Shown here piece after piece: positions 13,536-24,948 of a stretch of 64,000 nucleotides of DNA. Within the stretch, counting starts at the first letter, position 1; each line of letters opens with the position of its first letter. Made by a program: the position numbers and the translations under genes. The notes below the pieces were generated by a model. The model was not told the DNA's origin. It ran no database searches and saw only the letters and a program-made list of their open reading frames with translations. The DNA lies in the NCBI GenBank assembly GCA_007644065.1, contig VJWN01000002.1, positions 2,319,831-2,383,830 on the forward strand, in the 5' to 3' direction. Origin of the DNA: Margaritispora aquatica (taxonomy: Eukaryota; Ascomycota; Leotiomycetes; Helotiales; Discinellaceae).

Positions 13536-14061
13536 AACTCAAACTCAATCCCTCCGAGCGTCTCTTTGCATTTCCCTCCCCCTGATTCCTAAGATCACAA
13601 AAGACTCTTTAGTGTAAAAAAAATCTGTATTTGGCATTTAGCGAAAAGGCGTTAACGGATCTTCGTCATGGATGGCATTCATCGGCAGGGTATTCCTCTT
13701 TCGATTTCCTTTCTCATCGGTGGTAATTCTGGCTTTGGTAGAAGCTATGGTGGCTGTACATATGGACGCATGGTTTTGTCGTCTAATATTTTTTGGGCTT
13801 GCATCCATAGGAGTCGCTGCGTTTGGATCTCTAGTTCGCGGTGATCGTGGTATAGATCGTGGAGTGGAGCAACAGACTGAATGGTGCTGCTGAGAACGAC
13901 GAGATGATGTCAGATGAACAGTGGTGGAATGGTGCGGAGAATTCCTGAGATAGGACATAGATAGCCAGACGGGCGAATAGAAGAAAAGATTCTTCAGAAA
14001 TGTCATCTGAGCCTTTGTATGAAGCTATGATTCATTCCACATTGACCATCGTAGTATTATC
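13536..14061. other. Intergenic between convergent TAF2 and CDC26
   Basis: Holds the 3' UTRs of the two convergent genes. Open frames exist on both strands (minus 13638-14006, plus 13672-13893), but neither has recognisable motifs. Confidence 0.5.
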
Positions 14062-14337
14062 TCAATTTCTCGATCCTCTACCAGCTTGTCCTCCCGCTCC
14101 CAATCCCAGCCTTTCTGCCCTTGTCTTCTGCTCTCCAACTCCCCTCATTCCTCTTCCACCATTCGTGTTTGGGTTGCTGTTCTGTGTTTTGTCATTCCCT
14201 GGAAATTGATCCGCCTGTGCCTGCGCAGTTTGCTCTTGCAACATCGCCTCGCGTGCTGCTTCTCGCGCTCGGGAATCTTCGTAGATAGCGATGTCTTCCG
14301 TAGTGAGACTTATTTTGGTTGGTAGACGGCGGAGCAT
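14062..14337 (-). CDS. CDC26: Anaphase-promoting complex subunit CDC26 (Hcn1)
   Basis: A 91-residue protein beginning MLRRLPTKISLTTEDIAIYED. The MLRRxPT start followed by a short acidic helix is the hallmark of CDC26/Hcn1, the small APC/C subunit whose acetylated N-terminus threads into the TPR superhelix of Cut9/CDC16. A basic RAERLGL segment near the C-terminus resembles the end of S. pombe Hcn1. The frame is open upstream for 19 more codons, but the internal Met at 14337 is chosen because the family starts there. Between them lies a Gln/Asn/Gly-rich linker. It is divergent from the gene at 14616 over a 278-bp shared promoter. No intron is needed. Confidence 0.75.
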   Translation of the reverse strand: MLRRLPTKISLTTEDIAIYEDSRAREAAREAMLQEQTAQAQADQFPGNDKTQNSNPNTNGGRGMRGVGEQKTRAERLGLGAGGQAGRGSRN

Positions 14338-14615
14338 TTTGACTTTTTTCTTGCAGGATGATGTGGGTTGGTTGTTTAGAAAGTAAGAAATCAATTACCA
14401 AAGCAAACGATTTGAAATGGTGTCAAAATTTAAGCAAATCACTTTAGGATTGATTATGGGGGCAGCACGAGGTTGTGCAGTACATATCGTGGGGTAAGTA
14501 AACAGTCGTTAACGGCAAGGCTGTGAGGCAGGAAACGAGGCATCCACAGCTTGGGGACAAATTTTGGCGATGTCCCTCAAGACTTCACGTTCATACAGCA
14601 TTTACACAGCACAAT

Positions 14616-15826
14616 ATGTTCAAATGGCATGCTCACTCGGCCATTGGGCGCAGCAGGCCTATTGCTGCTGATGTTTCTAAAGTCGCAGATGGCATTGCGG
14701 CGTCACTGAGGCAGTTCTCTGTCTCCTTGGCTAGATCTGATGACGGTTTGTTTCCCGCCATATTACTATCCTTTCTTTTACGGACTCAATTGGGCTTTGG
14801 GCAGCAGAGTGCTAATACCAAATAGCTGCACCAAGACAACCACGATCGCAAAGTGCTCGGGATACATTCAATGAGGTGTCTTCCCTAGGCCCTAGGCCTC
14901 GAGTCGGAATCGACGCCCGAGCTCTCGCAGCAAAAGGACCCCAAAGCAGCAGGCAGATGCAAGCTGGAGGTTTCACGATCACTAAAACCGTGTACGATTT
15001 CCCCGAGCCGAAAAACAGTCCCAGTTACCGTGGACGAGGAGGTGGTGGAGCAGGAGGAGCCCGAGGAGCTTTTGCAGGTGGTTCAAGGGGTGGGGCGAGG
15101 GGAGGTGTGATGGGTGGTAGAGGAGGAGCAAGAGGGGGTGCCCGAGGTGGCAGAGGGCGTGGTGGACGTGCAACTTTGAGTCCCAAGGATAGGAAGAAGG
15201 CCAATCCTGACGGCGAATATGTCCGCCAGCCACTGTCCGAAGGAGAGATTTACTACCTCAATCAAGCTGAGTCAGGTTTCCGCAAGCCCTATGAACCGAC
15301 TACCGATCTTGCGAGTTTGGCTGGATGGGGAGCGCCTACTATCTCATCGACGCTGGGTGTGAAGGAGAACCTCATCTCTCGGTTTTCTATAGCTGCTGGA
15401 ACGAGCTCTGGTGGCTTCCGGACTGGTCGTCAGCACTTGAGAAATGTGTGGAGGAGTGGAGTCGGCATGTTCGAAAGCGCGGAGCAGCGACAAATTGCTG
15501 AGGCGTGGCAGAAGAATGCACCTGTTGAAGCCACGCAATACCTCCAAGAAATGCGCTTAACACCTCAAGGTAAACCTTGGAAAGCGACATCCGGCTTGTC
15601 TGAAGAGCAGAAGAAGGAAGTTCTGGATGCTTGGGTGGCGGGACAGCATGAGGCACCGAAGGTCGAGAAGAAGGGCGATGTGCTGAGCACGGTGGGCATG
15701 ATGATGAGTAGGAATGAGACTTACTTGCCAGAGGACGCGAGGAAGTTTGAAGAGAAGTTGAGGAGTTTGATTCCTGGAATGGCACCACCGCAAGCCTCGA
15801 GAGGATCACCAAGGCCTAATGTATAG
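14616..15826 (+). CDS. RGG/Gly-rich protein with likely mitochondrial presequence, function unknown
   Basis: Two exons, 14616-14745 and 14826-15826, encode about 376 residues. The first 40 residues are rich in Arg, Ser and Ala without acidic runs (IGRSRPIAADVSKVADGIAA; LRQFSVSLAR), typical of a mitochondrial targeting peptide. Residues about 105-150 form an RGG-type glycine/arginine tract. The C-terminal half is soluble and conserved-looking, with APTISSTLGVKENLISRF and QYLQEMRLTPQGKPWKATS. No family is recognised. The convergent neighbour is mitochondrial ribosome recycling factor. An RNA-associated or mitoribosomal role is possible but only inferred from the RGG tract and targeting signal. 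Confidence 0.7.
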
Positions 15827-16446
15827 AGGGTTGAGGGGGTGTGTGTATGATGTACACTCTGTTCTTTATATGTATAAAATTGTATAGAATACAAGCTATC
15901 TCAATCATGATGCTTTCGTCTTCCCATGGTTCCGGTCCTATAATCGAAGCAGACAAAAATTCAATGCAAACGTAAGCACAATTCTAACAGAACGGAATTG
16001 ATAATCATGTTAGGTGGTCCTTGCTGGCATGCATGTCGATAGGCTATGCAAACAAGATATCTATGGGAATTTAATCAACCAGCTATTTTAATACAAGTAG
16101 ATAGTGAGCTACTGCTTGAACTTTAGCATTAAGAACAAAATTGCACGGTCTCTAGAAACTTCAATCTATCTTCGCTAAGGTCAATGTGCAGTGGTTATAG
16201 ATTGGTCCGCAAGAGCCACATTGTCTGTAAGGTTCGATTTCTAATCCCTCTACAGTTTTATAAGTACATCTGAAATACTCACACGGGCGATTCGTGTCTG
16301 TCATTCTCATAAGATCAATTAATCTTTGGAAATAACCCGCATGAGCTAAAATTCCTTGCTCAGCTATATGTTATACACATACTCGTAACACTTCTTCTAC
16401 CTCAATGCTCACCACACCAAGTACGAGGACAAAATTCTCGACTTCC
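15827..16446. other. Intergenic between convergent genes
   Basis: 3' UTRs of the RGG protein and RRF. A weak tRNA-like string lies around 16185-16265 (box-B-like GGTTCGATTTC, then TTTT), but the stems do not pair well. Otherwise nothing is seen. Confidence 0.5.
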
Positions 16447-17294
16447 CTAAACCTCCATACCCTTCCTCGCAACTTCCACAGCTTTCTTGACATCTCCTGT
16501 TGCCTTCTCAACGATCTTCTCCATCTCCTTGCCTGCCTTCTTCAGATCATCTGGTCTGACTGCCTTTTTCACCTCCATTCCCCTGAGCTTCTTCTGCATC
16601 GCTGCTCTAGCATTCTTGATGCCCATGTTCGCAGTCTCGCCTGCTTTCGAAGCGTTGCTCAATGCTAGGTCTCGAGACTCCTTTGTAGGTGGCGGTATGG
16701 GGATGTTAAGTTGAGACGGATTGGTTGCGTCTGGCTGTGGTGTGAGGGACAGAGGCGAGGCAAGGATTGCTGAGGTTATGGGTTTGATGTGCTGTTCTTG
16801 TTAGCGCTTTGCTCATACAAATTCAACCTGCGTTATGCACAGAAAGACGGGAGACTAACATCTTTCTCTCCCACTAGCACCATCACACTCCTTCCACCTT
16901 TTGGTAGCACCTGCGCCAAATCACCTAGTCTCTCGCTAGCCTTGCTATCCTTCACTAGATGTACTCTTACATTTTCCAATGTCTCGGTGTTGAATCTACC
17001 TCCCGTCCTGAGCTTCGCGAGGTCCTTGCCGAGTTTCTCGAGGACTTTAGCTACCGAGCTTTCAAGCGTGCTAAAGTCATGGGGATCTTCTGCCTCCTCG
17101 GTTGAGGCAGAGGAGAGTTCTTGTGCTTCACGATCGGCTTTGGTTTTTTTCTTGAAAAGTGAAGTTGAGGTACTGAAGCTTCGAATAGCGAGGTTTCTAG
17201 GAGTCTGTACGGATTGTTGGGAACGGGATGTGGCGTTGCGTGTGCATTGTAGTGTTGAGGTTAAGAAGCTTAGATTGTTAGTGTCTAGCACCAA
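16447..17294 (-). CDS. RRF1: Mitochondrial ribosome recycling factor
   Basis: Two exons, 16860-17294 and 16447-16791 (transcribed right to left), encode about 259 residues. The first 50 residues are a Ser/Thr/Arg/Asn-rich presequence ending before SFSTSTSLFKKKTK. The body has the RRF order of elements: LAKLRTGGRF, then VRVHLVKDS, LAQVLPKGGRSVMVLVGEKD, and after the intron HIKPITSAILASPL, and a long C-terminal helix with KAVRPDDLKKAGKEMEKIVEKAT. RRF with EF-G2 splits mitoribosomes after termination. The acceptor was chosen because it restores GEKD-HIKPIT, the expected family register. Confidence 0.9.
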
Positions 17295-18022
17295 TTGAGA
17301 TATCAGGAAGGAATTACAGGAATTGACGAGGGCCCTGTGCTAAATTTTGTCTTTCGATCACACTCTGTAGCGCCCGCCGGCTTAATATTCTTGTTGGATG
17401 AGGCATTATGATGAATGTGGAATGAGATGTTGTCTGAAGCTTTTTTGGAGATGTTCAAGAGCCTTGCGGAGAATTGTCAGCCTTCTCTTGGGGACGACCT
17501 CCATTGAGACTTTGTGCCAAGAGTTAGTATGATTTCGTAGTGTAAACCCTACCCGAATAGCCACTCGAACGTCTTATCTGTATGCGTTTCCAATGTGCAT
17601 TACAGAATGAGCAAATTCTGAAATATAATTTTGCCTACAGTGTGCAAGTGTGCTTCTGTAACACAGATCTACGAAATCTCACTCTTTACAAATCTTTAAT
17701 GAAAGCAATTATTATTAGAAAGGGCACATATCAAGAGTACTCGGTTACATATAAAAATCACTAAGACCTCTCAGCAAAGATGTTTCGAAGAAAGTATAAT
17801 GTTGCACGCCATATCAAATTCAAGGGTCTAGCACACGGATGTATATGTGAGTTTGTCAATCTTTCTCCAGTGCTGAACCTGCTCACGAAAACACAATTGT
17901 ATTTTATGAATGCGAAATTACATAATGGCTTATCGCTCAAGCGGCGGACGCAACATATCAAAGTTCCTTCTTTCCCACAGATCCTCCCGCTCATTCCTAC
18001 AAAGCTCTGCCTCCAGCTCAGT
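17295..18022. other. Intergenic, no gene seen
   Basis: AT-rich. Contains the upstream region of RRF1 and the 3' flank of the secreted protein gene. Short frames lack motifs. Confidence 0.5.
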
Positions 18023-18725
18023 CTAAGCGAGTGTACCATTCATCTTTGGCATAATGACATCAAAAGGAACGTGAGTTCCGTTCCCCAAAATATCAAATCC
18101 GATGAGAGTTCTGTTGCTATTTATTCCTATATAGCGGTCCTCACTTACAGTCTCTCCATTGACAAGAGTGATGTTACCAAAGTTTGGAATTCTCTCTTCA
18201 GAGCTTCGCTTCGCATTGCCAACATACCAGAAGCCCAAAGTCCCTTTCCAGCCATAATTATAGTCACCTCCAGTCGAGACAGTTCCCCACCCAGGGTTCT
18301 TGTACATACACTGGGTGATGATCTGCCATGAGATATCCTGTTTAGTGTGTCGTCAGTGTTTGTTGGAGGATTTTGGAGAGGTCTTCTTCTGATCTACTTA
18401 CCCACCAAGTACCCTGATTTGGTACATGGTTTGCTGCTCCGTACACATGAAAGAGTCTTCCTGGGTTTCCAAGCACCGTGAAAGGTCCTTCGTTGATGCA
18501 GATTTTGTTCTTCGTATCCTCAGCTATATCCAGGAATCTTATGGATAGAATACATACAGGAAAGTCTCCACAGTTATATGCAATTGCTTCTCGAGCAAAA
18601 GCAAGTTGAGGTCGAAGTGCTTCATCGTACTTTTCGAACTGATTGGCATTACCACCCCAGCAGTCCGCTGCAAACGTTTGGGTTACAAACAAAAGGAGCG
18701 CAGCCCCAGAAATGTTAAGCTTCAT
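18023..18725 (-). CDS. Secreted cysteine-containing protein, unknown function
   Basis: Two exons, 18402-18725 and 18023-18337, encode about 212 residues; the phase-0 junction gives GTWW-DISWQIITQC. A clear signal peptide (MKLNISGAALLLFVTQTFAA) is followed by a mature chain starting DCWGGNANQF. Five cysteines are visible in the mature part, along with aromatic/Gly segments (GWGTVSTGGDYNYGWKGTLG) and two or three N-glycosylation sequons near the C-terminus. The start at 18725 is preferred over the longer open frame because it places the signal peptide at the N-terminus. A GTAAGT-like string near the 3' end could mark a further short intron, but the frame is open through it. The type is that of fungal secreted or candidate effector proteins; I do not recognise the family. 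Confidence 0.65.
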
Positions 18726-19953
18726 TGTAACTGAAAGTTTTCCCGGGGGGCGAGTATCCAAATCTGAATAGTGTAGAGAAACTGCTTTTGATTGTTGCAC
18801 ATTGATGGAAATAGTGCGAGGTCAAAGTATTTATCGAATTCAAGAATCCAAACTCCTACTACCTCCTCGGCTGGACGACTTGTTGAGTTAAGCAGCAATG
18901 TCTCAACTGTACCAGCTGCTTCGTATTCATGAGAAATTTAATGTGCTAACACCCTCCGATGGTCCTTCCGAGCCTTCTTAGGAGGACACCTCTTTCTAGA
19001 TGCATCCAAGCTCCGTCTCTTTCAAAGTTTCTTCAGGTCTAGAACGGCATTTGTCAAGTAAAACTTACAAACCTTGATGAATTTTTTATGTGTAGGGAGA
19101 TTTCCCATAAGCTAGCCCCCAATGCAGCCCTTCTGCTGATCGTTCTTCAAAGAACAGCCACTGTTGAGCAGCCCAGATTAGCACTCTGACAAGCATATAT
19201 AATGTGCATCTCACCAAGGTGGATTGAAAGCTTAGGTTTCTTCCTGTGACAGGGTCGACACCACTTACCGCATTCGAAAAAGGTCTTCTCATTGCGGCAC
19301 ATCGGATCACCATGTGCTGACAACTCTATCAGTCTTATGCTTAAATTATTCTTATTTACCTTCAGCCCTAGATATGGCTGACACAGGTCTCTGTACTTAA
19401 TTTAAAACGACATCCTCCAAGGTCAACAACCAAGGACGGCGATGTTCAAATTCAAGTGGAAACAGTCCAGCAGCAAGCTTTCCCCAAGACCACCCGACCC
19501 GTATTATGAGTTTAAGATCATGCAGCTTACTTTGAAAGATATCACCTCAGATGAGGCATATATTGACATATAGACTCTAGGATTGATGTCAAAGTCTTTG
19601 TAAAGTGATGGCCTGCGATGTGAAAACTCGCTTAGCAAACTTGAGATGAACATCAGAGGCGTATTGACCACTATCTACCTAACAAACAAGACAACATCAA
19701 TATCCTCATCGAGCACAACCCCCGATACATTGTCTGACTTATTTCTTCGATATAATCTTGAAGTAGAAGGCCACTCGAATTCCAAGACCTTGGCAGTGCA
19801 TGGATGTCGAGCCTACAATGAAAGAAGTGGGAGGGAATATTCACTTCATTGCATAGGAATATTCCACTTTAAAGGCGACCTTAGATCCTCGTCTCTTTCC
19901 CTTGTCTCTCTATCTTCATTGCTACTCTCATTGTGTGTTCCAAGAGTGACACA
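18726..19953. other. Intergenic, probable divergent promoter
   Basis: 1.2 kb between two divergently transcribed secreted-protein genes. Short frames (minus 19086-19313, plus 19646-19972) lack motifs; the latter overlaps the start of the NLP gene in another frame. Confidence 0.5.
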
Positions 19954-21435
19954 ATGCAGCCTAAGATGTTGACTGCGTGGCTTTTCTCAATCTTGGTTCC
20001 TGGCATCACTGCATATACTTCTCAGAATGATGCCAATGTACAGAAATGGCATAACACCAGAAGTCCTGCATTGGCTTACGCATACGCCCCGTGAGTCGCC
20101 AATTCGTGGTTCCAAAATATGACACTAACTGATAGTGTTTTAGGGTGTTTTATTTCTCCCAGCCATGGTCTGATGGAGCTTCTCAACCTTGTTGGCCAAC
20201 CTGGGCCAGTAAGTTAATCCAAATCCCTATGATATCAAAAGCTAGTGCTAGGTCTCTGATATAAAACTATCTCCTCTAATTTTCATCAAATACGTAGCAC
20301 ACACAACCCTCGTATCTCCCCAAGTGACATTTAATGTGCTAATACAAATGTTCAATAGATCAGCCGGATGGAACTCAATCACCAGCAGTAGACTTACGCA
20401 ATTGGCCAGACACTGGATCTGGATATCATACTCCAGGCATCGCCAGAAACAATCAAGGGCCTGACTTCCCCATTTATTTCAGCTACTACAAGTGCAACGA
20501 CAATGAGATACGCATTCAATATAGTCTGTTCTTCGAGAAAGATGGCTTCAATGACGGAGGACACAAATAGTGAGGCATTCCTCTATGTTTCTCCTCGCAA
20601 GTATGTGCATTGAGCTTTTCTAACAAAAAGAACCAGTGATTGGGAGAGAAGTGTCATAGTTGTGACAAGAGATCCAGTAGCAGGATGGTGGAGCCCTAAT
20701 GCCATCTTTCTCAGCCAACATTCTGGATATCAAAAGCGCAATTGGGGAGACATTCAGAACACCGTCAAGTAAGTCATTTTCGTCGCTGGAACTTACCATA
20801 AATGATTTTGCTGATACAACTTACAGTAATGTTCAAGCAGGCCAAGGTGAACAGGTACGTGAATTGGGGTTCTGAATATGTAATTCTGCGCTAAGCACTG
20901 ACACTTACATCCCCAGGGCAAGAAAAACTTGGATCATCCAAAGGTCTATGTCTCGTGGGCTAAAGTACGTTGAGCATCTGTTTTAAGAATCATAGGTCTA
21001 TTTGATCAGATGAATACTCTGTACTGATAATCTCCATCTAGCACGCAATGTACCATACACGCAAGACCGAGTTTGATGACATCCTATCTCAGGTTAGTCC
21101 ACCAGAGCCACCGTTACACTCTCCGTACCTATTTTCTTCGGACCAAAACGTCATCTAGCATTAAAGGTTGCGAAATGGATCACCGAATCAAGCCTACACA
21201 GTATTAGGAATGGCCAACTGAGAGTGCATACCGCGACCATGACTGGTGGCATTTCAGCTGTCAGGATTCTCAATTCTCCGAGCAATCAGAGAATCCTCGC
21301 TAATTACACTTCCTAGACAACTATGTTCCCTCTTGGCCAGACAGCCCAATCGGCCAACGATACTCGACCTGGAACTGGGGAGAGGCAAGCAGCAACCCGC
21401 TCAGTGTGCATGGTGGACTATGCAGCATCTCTTAG
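19954..21435 (+). CDS. Divergent NPP1/NLP (necrosis- and ethylene-inducing-like) secreted protein
   Basis: A multi-exon gene (about eight short exons) beginning at the ATG at 19954, with an alternative in-frame ATG at 19966, and ending at the stop at 21433-21435. The N-terminus is a signal peptide. The central exons carry an NPP1-type core: the heptapeptide region, split by the intron 20570-20636, reads GHKYDWE against the family GHRHDWE, and is followed by a beta-strand of the expected type (RSVIVVT). The metal-binding His, Asp and Glu positions are retained, but the second His is Tyr. The aromatic segment before the motif is also divergent. NLPs of this fold bind plant membrane sphingolipids and some are cytolytic; many divergent ones are not. 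Activity here cannot be inferred. Exon edges other than the one named are approximate. Confidence 0.68.
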
Positions 21436-22147
21436 AGGCTACATGTGTCTTGAACTTCAGTTACAAGTCCAAGAGGAGGATCGACACCCTATAATTAAGG
21501 AGAAACCTCTGTACCGAGACAACTGGTCGCTATTCAATACGTTGAGATGCGAACGGTTAGCCAGGATTGGAAGTTTGAGTTTGAGTGCTATTCTTGGGCG
21601 TTGTTTAGCAGTATTTCCTTGCTACTCGAGATTGCAGAAGTTTAAGGAGAATTATTTTAGTTTTGTATTCATTTGACATACACACGAAGAACCGTGTCCC
21701 TTTTTGCTGCTTTCCCATAGCATAGGAATGAAGGTAACAGGCCTTTTACGGCTCGGTATTTATCAACTATATGAGTATCAAATAATTAGTTGGTTTGTGC
21801 GTGATGATGTACTGCTAAGCTGGTAAGGAGCATTCGCTTAATTCTTATGAAGTGGCCCTTCCTAATATGCATACCCGCTTCCATTGTTTCTACCATACAC
21901 GCTGTTTGAAACCACTTAGGTAGATAAGTAGCACGATGTTGTACGTCGGCCGATCTTCTCAAAATGCAGTCCAGTCCGTGGAATCATTTAGGGATTGTAA
22001 GTTCACCAAAGAATAATTCAGAATTAACGATAAGAAAGCATGTGGACTGAGCTTTCTTAATGACGACGTCAAGCAAATAACCTAAGCCATTGGACTGCTC
22101 TAAACTTCAAGTGATCGTAAATAATGGACCTACCCGTTCTCCAAGTT
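21436..22147. other. Intergenic between convergent genes
   Basis: AT-rich 3' flanks of the NLP-like gene and the aldo-keto reductase. An open frame at 21323-21676 is a shadow frame of the last NLP exon and its 3' flank. Confidence 0.5.
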
Positions 22148-23391
22148 CTAGGGCAAATCTTCATTCTCACTGAAGACATCGAATCCAACATAATCCGCCA
22201 TCACCAAATTTCTCTCTCCCAACTCTCCATGTAACCCAACCAGATTGTTAACGGTCTCAAGATCAGACTCGTTCATCTCAAAAATGACATCCCAATTCTC
22301 CCTCATCCGCTGAGAATTGTTCGTTTTTGCAATAACCGAGATGCCACGGAATAGCGTAGAACAGAGTATGATCTGTGCTGGTGTCTTATTGTATTTGACC
22401 GCCAGTTGAAGGATCTTAAAGCATGTAAGCAAGATCAAACGCGGTAGATATGGATCCAAGAGACTTACATTCAAATCTTCAAGTGGACCAGGACCTCTTC
22501 TTCCTGTCAGTGCAGCGGATGGCACACCACCAAGCGGACAGTGTGCTGTTACGTGGATGCCGTTTGACTGGCAGTATCTAACAAGCCCTATCTGAGGAAA
22601 ATAGGGATGGACTTCGATCTGATTGACGACTGGACGTATCTTACAGTTTTGGAGCAGTTTGGCGAGCTTTGGTGAAGAGAAATTAGACACTCCTATTCGA
22701 TGTTAGACTTAGCTTAACGATTGAAATGATGAATGTATACCGATGAGTCTTGTTTTCCCCTTTTCGACAAGTCCTTCCATCGCTCTCCAAGTTGAAATAT
22801 AATCTTTGGTCAGATCGATATCGATTACTGGCTTTGACACATCAGCCCCCAAAACAAGATTTCACAAGAGACAGAGACTCACTTTGCCATCTGGATGGCG
22901 TTTTGTGACATATCCATCGGAAAACTCATAGGCCAAAGGAAAATGCATCAGATACATATCAACTGCAAAGCGATCAATAACAGATTGGTGAACTATCAAC
23001 AGATTTCTTACCATAAGCAAGACCAAGACTTTGCAAGCTCAAATCGATAGCAATCTCTACATCCTTGGGAGAGTGAAAGCATTGATGACTAGACGACCAC
23101 GGTCAGTGTTTACAATCTCACCGAATATGTGACGCGAGCTGACAGTTTTGATACCACAAAAAGCTCTTCTCTTGGAATGCCACATTCAGAAATGGCAGCA
23201 CCAATTTCCTTTTCAGTACCATAGCCGTAGGCAGTATCAATATGCCTATAACCACATTTGATAGCTTCTAAAACCGAGGCTTTGACCGAACCTTCTGGAT
23301 AGAGCTTCGGATCTGGTTGGAACGTACCCAGACCGCGGGATGGGATACGGATGGCTGTACTGTCCAGTGGGAATGATTCTGGTGGCAGCAT
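22148..23391 (-). CDS. Aldo-keto reductase family oxidoreductase
   Basis: About six exons on the minus strand. The NADPH-dependent (alpha/beta)8 AKR family is shown by the catalytic tetrad: Asp and Tyr in YRHIDTAYGYG, Lys in VVSKL, and His in MYLMHFP. Further signatures are GLVEKGKTRLIG-VSNFSS, then VVNQIEVHPYFPQ and the cofactor-binding region SVIAKTNNSQRMRENW. Exon 1 spans 23144-23391 with an unusual GTCAGC donor, chosen because it gives SKL-HQCFHSPKDVE. The C-terminal exon ends at 22148. The substrate is unknown; xylose reductase/glycerol dehydrogenase-type members look similar. No pathway neighbours are evident. Confidence 0.88.
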
Positions 23392-24231
23392 GTTTGCCCA
23401 GGGATAGTTTAGTCTATTGACTATGATTTAGTAGACGAACGTAGTTTTACAGGATCTGTAACTTGCTATGTGCCAAACACAATGATTAATGTGAGCAAAG
23501 TCCCGTTCGATTTCCCTTACTCGTTGTGCTGACTGCAGATAGAGGGGTTATGGATGCAGTAGAGGCCGAGGGTGTGATACAACCACAACATCCACTCCGT
23601 AATTGCTTGTGTCTCAAAAACACTTTTAAACTTGAAGTTTTAGAATCTAGTCTGTGCTGCTTTGCACCTATGTGCTGAGAATGAAATAACATGTTTCAGC
23701 GGATATACTAAAGATTAACATGTAGTAAAACTTGAAAGAGCTTTATATAAGTGACTAACACTGATATTTATCGAAGCGAGAATAAACACAAACACAGCAA
23801 GCATTATGATATGGCAATTGGAGTTCTCTCCAAGTAAAAATTGGATGTGTTTACTGATTTAGCACATTCAGATAGATTCTTTCTAAGAGGTGCGATAATG
23901 TTTTGGGTACTTGCTGCGTGCTGTCGAGGACAAGGTCCGCTCATTCTGATCAGTTGGAGCACTTCAAACTTATGACCGACCAGAGACTCTTTAAAGGATC
24001 TTGTCACTGTTGCGGCTATCGAGATGAAAAATAAAGTGGATCTGAGTTATAAGTCAATGACGTGCATGGCCAAGACATTCCCAGATTTAGAGAAGACCGA
24101 GCTTCCAAAAGGCTTCTTAAGTGTTCTTACTACGAACAACACCTACAAACAAACTGCTCTATTATCCTTCAATCTAAGATATCGGACGAAGTAATGGCCT
24201 TATAGAAGCCCAAATAGCTCTCGTTACCACC
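23392..24231. other. Intergenic, divergent promoter region
   Basis: Short minus-strand frames at 23486-23692 and 23804-24007 have no motifs. Nothing else is recognised. Confidence 0.5.
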
Positions 24232-24948
24232 ATGACATTCCGATTCCTTGACCTACCAGCCGAGATACGACAGAGAATATACATCCTCCTCGTCTCTTCT
24301 GAACGTGCTATAAACCTCTCCCCAAACTGGTCCGCCACGGAGCGCAAGCTTAGCCTTTCTCACCTTTTAAGCAGAACATATCCAGCCCACGAGCCTCCTG
24401 CACCCATACATCCATTGTACCCGACATTCCCCTCTGCGCTACTCCTCACCTGCGTGCAGATCCACCAGGAGCTTTCGCCCGTCTACTTCACACACAATAC
24501 CTTCACGCTCACGATCCGGAAGCACAACGACAACTACGCGACAATATTAGCTCCCGATTCGCCTTTCCGGACGAATCTGCTGACGATCAAGACGCTGAGA
24601 CTGATCATCTTGCGGTTTGGGAGCAAGAACTACTTTGCGGGGATCGTGGTGCCGATTCTGGAGGAGTGCATTTTGACCGGAAAGCTGAGGAACTTGGAGG
24701 TTTGGGTGAAGGATCAGACGTGTTATTCGTCGCAGAGATTGGACCATACGAGGGCGTATCAGATTGGTGGTGGTATGGGCGGTGGTAATGGAGGTCCGAA
24801 AACTGAGTATGATAATTGGAATTCTTTGCGGAGGTTGTGTGGGGATCCTTGGTTAAAAAAGGTGAGTCTCAAAGCAGGATTTTTGGAGGAGGATAACGGC
24901 GAGATTGTCCAGAGTTGCTGGGAGTGTGAGAACGTGCCATTTCTATGA
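24232..24948 (+). CDS. F-box-like/2EXR-type fungal protein
   Basis: A single-exon frame of 238 residues. It starts MTFRFLDLPAEIRQRIYILL, the short Leu-Pro-x-Glu-Ile-Arg-x-x-Ile-Tyr element found at the N-terminus of many Pezizomycotina proteins annotated as F-box-like or 2EXR. It is followed by ALLLTCVQIHQELSPVYFTHNTF, the usual second element (a conserved 'T C x Q I x x E' helix). The middle is GC-rich and the end carries Gly-rich and Trp/Cys-containing segments. A function in SCF-type recognition is only suggested by the family. Confidence 0.72.
   Translation: MTFRFLDLPAEIRQRIYILLVSSERAINLSPNWSATERKLSLSHLLSRTYPAHEPPAPIHPLYPTFPSALLLTCVQIHQELSPVYFTHNTFTLTIRKHNDNYATILAPDSPFRTNLLTIKTLRLIILRFGSKNYFAGIVVPILEECILTGKLRNLEVWVKDQTCYSSQRLDHTRAYQIGGGMGGGNGGPKTEYDNWNSLRRLCGDPWLKKVSLKAGFLEEDNGEIVQSCWECENVPFL

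Noticed and set aside
13638..14006. 122-codon minus frame downstream of CDC26
   Set aside because: No motif, and overlaps a plus-strand frame; fits 3' UTR.
16185..16270. tRNA-like string with a box-B-like GGTTCGATTTC and TTTT
   Set aside because: Acceptor and anticodon stems do not pair; at most a strongly decayed tRNA.
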